Part shown: one piece after another, positions 60,449-64,000 of the stretch
How the letters are laid out: each line of letters starts with the position of its first letter
How positions within the stretch are numbered: position 1 is the stretch's first letter
NCBI RefSeq assembly: GCF_030161235.1
Contig: NZ_BSPW01000044.1
Location: 62,001 to 126,000 of the forward strand
Reading direction: 5' to 3'
DNA length: 64,000 nucleotides
Origin: Vibrio zhanjiangensis
Lineage (GTDB): Bacteria > Pseudomonadota > Gammaproteobacteria > Enterobacterales > Vibrionaceae
Made by a program: the position numbers and the translations under genes
The notes under the pieces: generated by a model
Seen by the model: only the letters and a program-made list of their open reading frames with translations
The model's database searches: none
What the model was told of the DNA's origin: nothing

Positions 60449-61694
60449 TGACAACATTATTGTTGGTCTTGATATAGGCACTGCAACCGTATCGGCTCTG
60501 GTTGGAGAGATTTTGCCTGATGGTCAGATAAATATCATTGGTGCTGGTAGCAGCCCATCACGTGGAATGGACAAAGGCGGTGTCAACGATCTGGAATCCG
60601 TCGTTAAGTCTGTTCAACGCGCTGTCGATCAGGCCGAGCTTATGGCTGAATGTCAAATCAGTAATGTGTTTATTTCTATCTCAGGTCGACATATTGCCAG
60701 TCGGATAGAGAAAGGTATGGGAACCATTTCTGATGAAGAGGTCTCTCAAGAAGACATGGATCGTGCGATCCATACTGCCAAATCTATCAAAATAGGTGAC
60801 GAGCAGCGCATTCTGCATGTAATTCCTCAAGAATTTACGATTGATTACCAAGAAGGGATAAAAAATCCGCTAGGGTTATCAGGAGTGCGAATGGAAGTCA
60901 GCGTTCACTTGATCTCTTGTCACAATGATATGGCGAGAAATATCATTAAAGCTGTTGAGCGCTGTGGATTGAAAGTCGAGCACCTAGTGTATTCAGGTTT
61001 GGCTGCGAGTACCGCAGTAATAACGGAAGATGAGCGTGACTTAGGCGTGTGTGTCGTTGATATCGGAGCCGGTACTATGGATGTTTCCATTTGGACGGGT
61101 GGCTCATTGAGACATACAGAAGTTTTCTCCTATGCGGGGAATGCGGTGACGAGTGATATCGCTTTTGCATTTGGTACGCCAGTTAGCGATGCCGAAGAAA
61201 TAAAAGTGAAATATGGCTGCGCACTTAGTGAGTTAGTCAGCAAAGACGATACTGTCAATGTACCAAGCGTTGGTGGCAGACCTTCGCGCAGTCTACAGCG
61301 GCAGACGTTGTCTGAGGTGATTGAACCTCGATACACTGAATTGATGGGATTGGTTAACCAAACGATAGATGCAGTTCAGGAAAAACTGCGAGAAGACGGA
61401 ATTAAACACCATCTTGCAGCAGGCGTAGTTCTGACGGGTGGAGCTGCGCAAATTGAAGGTTTAGTGGAATGCGCCGAACGTGTATTTCGCAACCAAGTAA
61501 GAGTTGGGAAGCCTCTTGAAGTAAGTGGCTTAACAGATTATGTAAAAGAGCCGTATCATTCAACGGCTGTGGGTTTACTTCATTATGCAAGAGACAGTCA
61601 GATTAATGACGATACAGAATATACTGAGCCTAAACGCCAGTCTGTCACGTCATTATTCGGTCGTTTGCGTAACTGGATACAAAAAGAATTTTAA
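60432..61694 (+). CDS. ftsA: Cell division protein FtsA
   Basis: Actin-like ATPase that ties FtsZ to the membrane and recruits the divisome. The 420 residues equal E. coli FtsA. ATP-binding motifs are GLDIGTATVSALVGE, CVVDIGAGTMDVSIW and VVLTGGAAQIEGL; the C-terminal amphipathic membrane-binding helix is SLFGRLRNWIQKEF. It lies between ftsQ (overlap) and ftsZ (29 bases). Confidence 0.97.
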   Translation: MTKTADDNIIVGLDIGTATVSALVGEILPDGQINIIGAGSSPSRGMDKGGVNDLESVVKSVQRAVDQAELMAECQISNVFISISGRHIASRIEKGMGTISDEEVSQEDMDRAIHTAKSIKIGDEQRILHVIPQEFTIDYQEGIKNPLGLSGVRMEVSVHLISCHNDMARNIIKAVERCGLKVEHLVYSGLAASTAVITEDERDLGVCVVDIGAGTMDVSIWTGGSLRHTEVFSYAGNAVTSDIAFAFGTPVSDAEEIKVKYGCALSELVSKDDTVNVPSVGGRPSRSLQRQTLSEVIEPRYTELMGLVNQTIDAVQEKLREDGIKHHLAAGVVLTGGAAQIEGLVECAERVFRNQVRVGKPLEVSGLTDYVKEPYHSTAVGLLHYARDSQINDDTEYTEPKRQSVTSLFGRLRNWIQKEF

Positions 61695-61723
61695 CCTGAG
61701 TGCAGGATAAACGGAGATAACAC

Positions 61724-62959
61724 ATGTTTGAACCGATGATGGAAATGTCTGACGACGCCGTTATTAAAGTCGTTGGGGTTGGTGGCGGTGGCGGTAATGC
61801 CGTTGAGCACATGGTACGCGAGTCCATCGAAGGCGTGGAGTTCATTAGCATCAATACCGATGCGCAGGCGCTTCGTAAAACAAGCGTGAATAGCGTTATC
61901 CAAATTGGTGGTGATATTACAAAAGGTCTTGGAGCTGGTGCTAACCCTCAGGTTGGGCGTGACGCAGCTCTCGAAGATCGAGATAGAATTAAAGAAGAGC
62001 TCACTGGTGCCGATATGGTATTTATCGCAGCTGGTATGGGCGGTGGAACCGGAACCGGTGCTGCTCCAGTTATTGCAGAAGTTGCAAAAGAACTGGGTAT
62101 ACTAACGGTAGCGGTTGTAACCAAACCATTTAGCTTCGAAGGTAAGAAGCGTTTGGCTTTTGCAGAGCAAGGAATTGAAGAGTTATCAAAGCAAGTCGAT
62201 AGCTTGATTACGATTCCCAATGAAAAGCTGCTTAAAGTCTTGGGACGTGGCATTACTTTGTTAGAGGCGTTTGCTAGCGCGAATGACGTACTTAAGAATG
62301 CAGTACAAGGTATCGCAGAGCTTATTACTCGTCCTGGCATGATTAACGTTGACTTCGCGGATGTTCGTACTGTGATGTCTGAAATGGGTCATGCAATGAT
62401 GGGAAGCGGCGTTGCTAAAGGTGAAGATCGAGCTGAAGAAGCGGCAGAGATGGCCATCTCAAGCCCTCTTCTAGAAGATATCGATCTTGCTGGTGCTCGT
62501 GGTGTTCTGGTGAATATTACAGCTGGTCTTGATATGCGTCTGGATGAATTTGAGACGGTAGGTAACACAGTTAAGGCATTTGCTTCAGATAATGCTACAG
62601 TTGTTATTGGTACTTCGTTAGATCCTGATATGGCTGATGAAATTCGTGTCACTGTTGTTGCTACTGGAATTGGTACAGAAAAGAAACCTGATATCACTCT
62701 CGTGGCGGGTGGCAAGGCAAAAGTCTCTCCTGTTGCGCAGCCTCAGACTCAACCAGTTACGCCAGCTCAGCAACAAGCTGTCAATAAAGTGGAAGACAAA
62801 GCGGCATCAAGTTTGCAGGAGAAACCACAGGTAACTCCTCAGCCGGCAAGTTCTGCTCCTTCAAGCTCAGGTGCTGGTCAACAAAGTGCTGCACCAAAAG
62901 CTGATAAGGACACGGGATACTTGGATATACCAGCATTCCTTCGTCGTCAGGCTGACTAA
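61724..62959 (+). CDS. ftsZ: Cell division protein FtsZ
   Basis: Tubulin-like GTPase that forms the Z-ring. The 411 residues show the GTP-binding [13 protein letters not shown], the tubulin signature [10 protein letters not shown] (106-115), the T7-loop [14 protein letters not shown], a variable Gln/Pro-rich linker (about 320-390) and the conserved C-terminal peptide [12 protein letters not shown] that binds FtsA and ZipA. GGAGA precedes ATG 61724. Confidence 0.98.
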   Translation: MFEPMMEMSDDAVIKVVGVGGGGGNAVEHMVRESIEGVEFISINTDAQALRKTSVNSVIQIGGDITKGLGAGANPQVGRDAALEDRDRIKEELTGADMVFIAAGMGGGTGTGAAPVIAEVAKELGILTVAVVTKPFSFEGKKRLAFAEQGIEELSKQVDSLITIPNEKLLKVLGRGITLLEAFASANDVLKNAVQGIAELITRPGMINVDFADVRTVMSEMGHAMMGSGVAKGEDRAEEAAEMAISSPLLEDIDLAGARGVLVNITAGLDMRLDEFETVGNTVKAFASDNATVVIGTSLDPDMADEIRVTVVATGIGTEKKPDITLVAGGKAKVSPVAQPQTQPVTPAQQQAVNKVEDKAASSLQEKPQVTPQPASSAPSSSGAGQQSAAPKADKDTGYLDIPAFLRRQAD

Positions 62960-62970
62960 ACGAACATAAT

Positions 62971-62998
62971 TTGACACTGTTCAAAATTATGGTACGAT
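62971..62998 (+). promoter_or_regulatory. lpxC promoter
   Basis: Perfect TTGACA (62971-62976), 16-base spacer, TACGAT (62993-62998). It lies in the 97-base gap between ftsZ and lpxC. Confidence 0.75.
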
Positions 62999-63001
62999 AC
63001 G

Positions 63002-63024
63002 CGGTCAATATTGCTTATTGACCG
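63002..63024 (+). promoter_or_regulatory. Hairpin at the predicted 5' end of the lpxC message
   Basis: CGGTCAATA and TATTGACCG form a perfect 9-bp stem over a TTGCT loop, starting four bases after the -10 element. No T run follows. It may be a 5' stabilising stem or a DNA operator just downstream of the promoter. Confidence 0.6.
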
Positions 63025-63056
63025 TGTATTGTGGCAATTTGTACTGAGGCAAACAG

Positions 63057-63974
63057 ATGATCAGACAACGTACTCTGAAAGAAATAGTGAAAACAACTGG
63101 GGTGGGTCTCCACTCTGGCCGTAAAGTCACACTGACTCTTCGCCCAGCTGCTGCTAATACAGGCGTAATTTATCGCCGAACGGATGTGACACCACCTGTT
63201 GACTTTCCTGTTGATGCTCAATCCGTTCGTGATACCATGCTATGCACTGCACTAGTTAATGATCAAGGCGTTCGTATATCGACCGTTGAGCATCTCAATG
63301 CGGCACTTGCTGGTATGGGAATCGATAACATTATTGTTGAAGTTGATGCACCTGAGATTCCGATTATGGATGGCAGTGCCAGTCCGTTTGTATTTCTACT
63401 TCAACAAGCTGGTATTGAAGAACAAAACGTAGCAAAGCGTTTTATTCGCATTAAGAAGCCAGTGCGTTTTGAAGACGGTGATAAGTGGGCAGAATTCGTA
63501 CCATACAACGGTTTTCGTATGGATTTTGAGATTGAGTTTAATCATCCAGCGATTGAATCTGATGAACAACATTTGTTGTTTGATTTTTCATCTCAAGGAT
63601 TTATCAAAGACATCTCACGAGCAAGAACCTTTGGTTTCATGCGTGATATCGAATATTTGCAATCACAGAACTTGTGCTTAGGTGGCAGTTTTGATTGTGC
63701 AATCGTATTGGATGAATATCGCATTTTGAACGAAGAAGGCCTTCGCTTTGACAATGAATTCGTCACTCACAAGGTTTTGGATGCCATTGGTGACCTCTAT
63801 ATGTGTGGTCATCCAATTATTGGTGAATTCCGCGCCTACAAATCTGGTCATGGGCTGAATAATCAGTTGTTACGTTCTGTTCTTGCTGATCAAGAAGCTT
63901 GGGAATGGGTAACATTCGAAGAAGAGGCAACATCACCAGTCGCATTTGCTAATGTCAATGCGGTAATTGTGTAA
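63057..63974 (+). CDS. lpxC: UDP-3-O-acyl-N-acetylglucosamine deacetylase
   Basis: Zinc enzyme for the committed step of lipid A synthesis. The 305 residues equal E. coli LpxC. The zinc ligands His79 (VEHLNAAL), His238 and Asp242 ([10 protein letters not shown]) and the catalytic His265 (SGHGLNN) are all present. The ATG at 63057 follows GAGG. It is downstream of ftsZ, as in E. coli, but with its own promoter; in E. coli FtsH degrades the protein through its C-terminus. Confidence 0.97.
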   Translation: MIRQRTLKEIVKTTGVGLHSGRKVTLTLRPAAANTGVIYRRTDVTPPVDFPVDAQSVRDTMLCTALVNDQGVRISTVEHLNAALAGMGIDNIIVEVDAPEIPIMDGSASPFVFLLQQAGIEEQNVAKRFIRIKKPVRFEDGDKWAEFVPYNGFRMDFEIEFNHPAIESDEQHLLFDFSSQGFIKDISRARTFGFMRDIEYLQSQNLCLGGSFDCAIVLDEYRILNEEGLRFDNEFVTHKVLDAIGDLYMCGHPIIGEFRAYKSGHGLNNQLLRSVLADQEAWEWVTFEEEATSPVAFANVNAVIV

Positions 63975-64000
63975 AAACGATGACTTTTTGAAGCCAGGCC

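Noticed and set aside
61948..62340. 130-codon minus-strand open frame opposite ftsZ
   Set aside because: Antisense shadow of highly conserved ftsZ codons.

Overview
The window reads as a chromosomal core-genome segment of a gammaproteobacterium, most likely Vibrionaceae (probably Vibrio). Support for this: the tolC/nudF-yqiB-cpdA-yqiA-parE-parC block, a diguanylate cyclase gene directly before arcB, a division/cell-wall (dcw) cluster in which murC runs straight into ftsQ with no ddlB, an RF2 of exactly 365 residues with the programmed frameshift, and proteins that read as close relatives of E. coli proteins on an AT-leaning background. The assignment is by recognition, not by a database search. 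Nearly all bases are in recognisable housekeeping genes. I see no prophage, insertion sequence, CRISPR array, integron or toxin-antitoxin pair.

Layout. 1-6.0 kb: 3' end of brnQ, prfB (programmed +1 frameshift), lysS, a convergent GGDEF-EAL protein, and a yhbS-type acetyltransferase. 6.2-13.1 kb: secG, tRNA-Leu(GAG), a promoter, initiator tRNA-Met, then rimP-nusA-infB-rbfA-truB, the transcription/translation factor operon. The rpsO-pnp pair that usually follows is absent; instead comes a DUF1499 lipoprotein and the glutamate synthase genes gltB-gltD on the minus strand (13.2-19.6 kb). 20.1-24.3 kb: a PAS-GGDEF diguanylate cyclase followed by the ArcB hybrid kinase. 24.4-32.8 kb: tolC on minus, divergent from nudF-yqiB-cpdA-yqiA and the topoisomerase IV genes parE-parC. 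32.8-37.2 kb: degS, degQ, zapG on minus and zapE on plus. 37.4-42.4 kb: rplM-rpsI, the cytochrome bc1 operon petABC, sspA-sspB. 42.5-47.3 kb: dolP, diaA, yraN, lpoA on minus, divergent from rsmI, then the RNase P RNA gene rnpB. 47.4-64 kb: rsmH-ftsL-ftsI-murE-murF-mraY-murD-ftsW-murG-murC-ftsQ-ftsA-ftsZ and lpxC.

How it works together: the right part makes lipid-linked peptidoglycan precursor (MurC-F, MraY, MurG), polymerises and crosslinks it at the septum (FtsW, FtsI, with LpoA as an outer-membrane activator of a PBP) and builds the Z-ring (FtsZ, FtsA, FtsQ, FtsL, ZapE, ZapG). LpxC commits lipid A synthesis. DegS/DegQ, DolP and TolC serve the envelope. The bc1 complex and ArcB link respiration and redox sensing.

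No undescribed multi-gene system is evident. The more interesting signals are in non-coding DNA: an operator-like inverted repeat upstream of tolC, a 12-bp palindrome plus a strong promoter in the murC-ftsQ gap, a hairpin at the predicted 5' end of the lpxC message, a terminator-like hairpin in the probable sspA leader, the rplM leader, and two apparent synteny breaks (no glmM before secG, no rpsO-pnp after truB).
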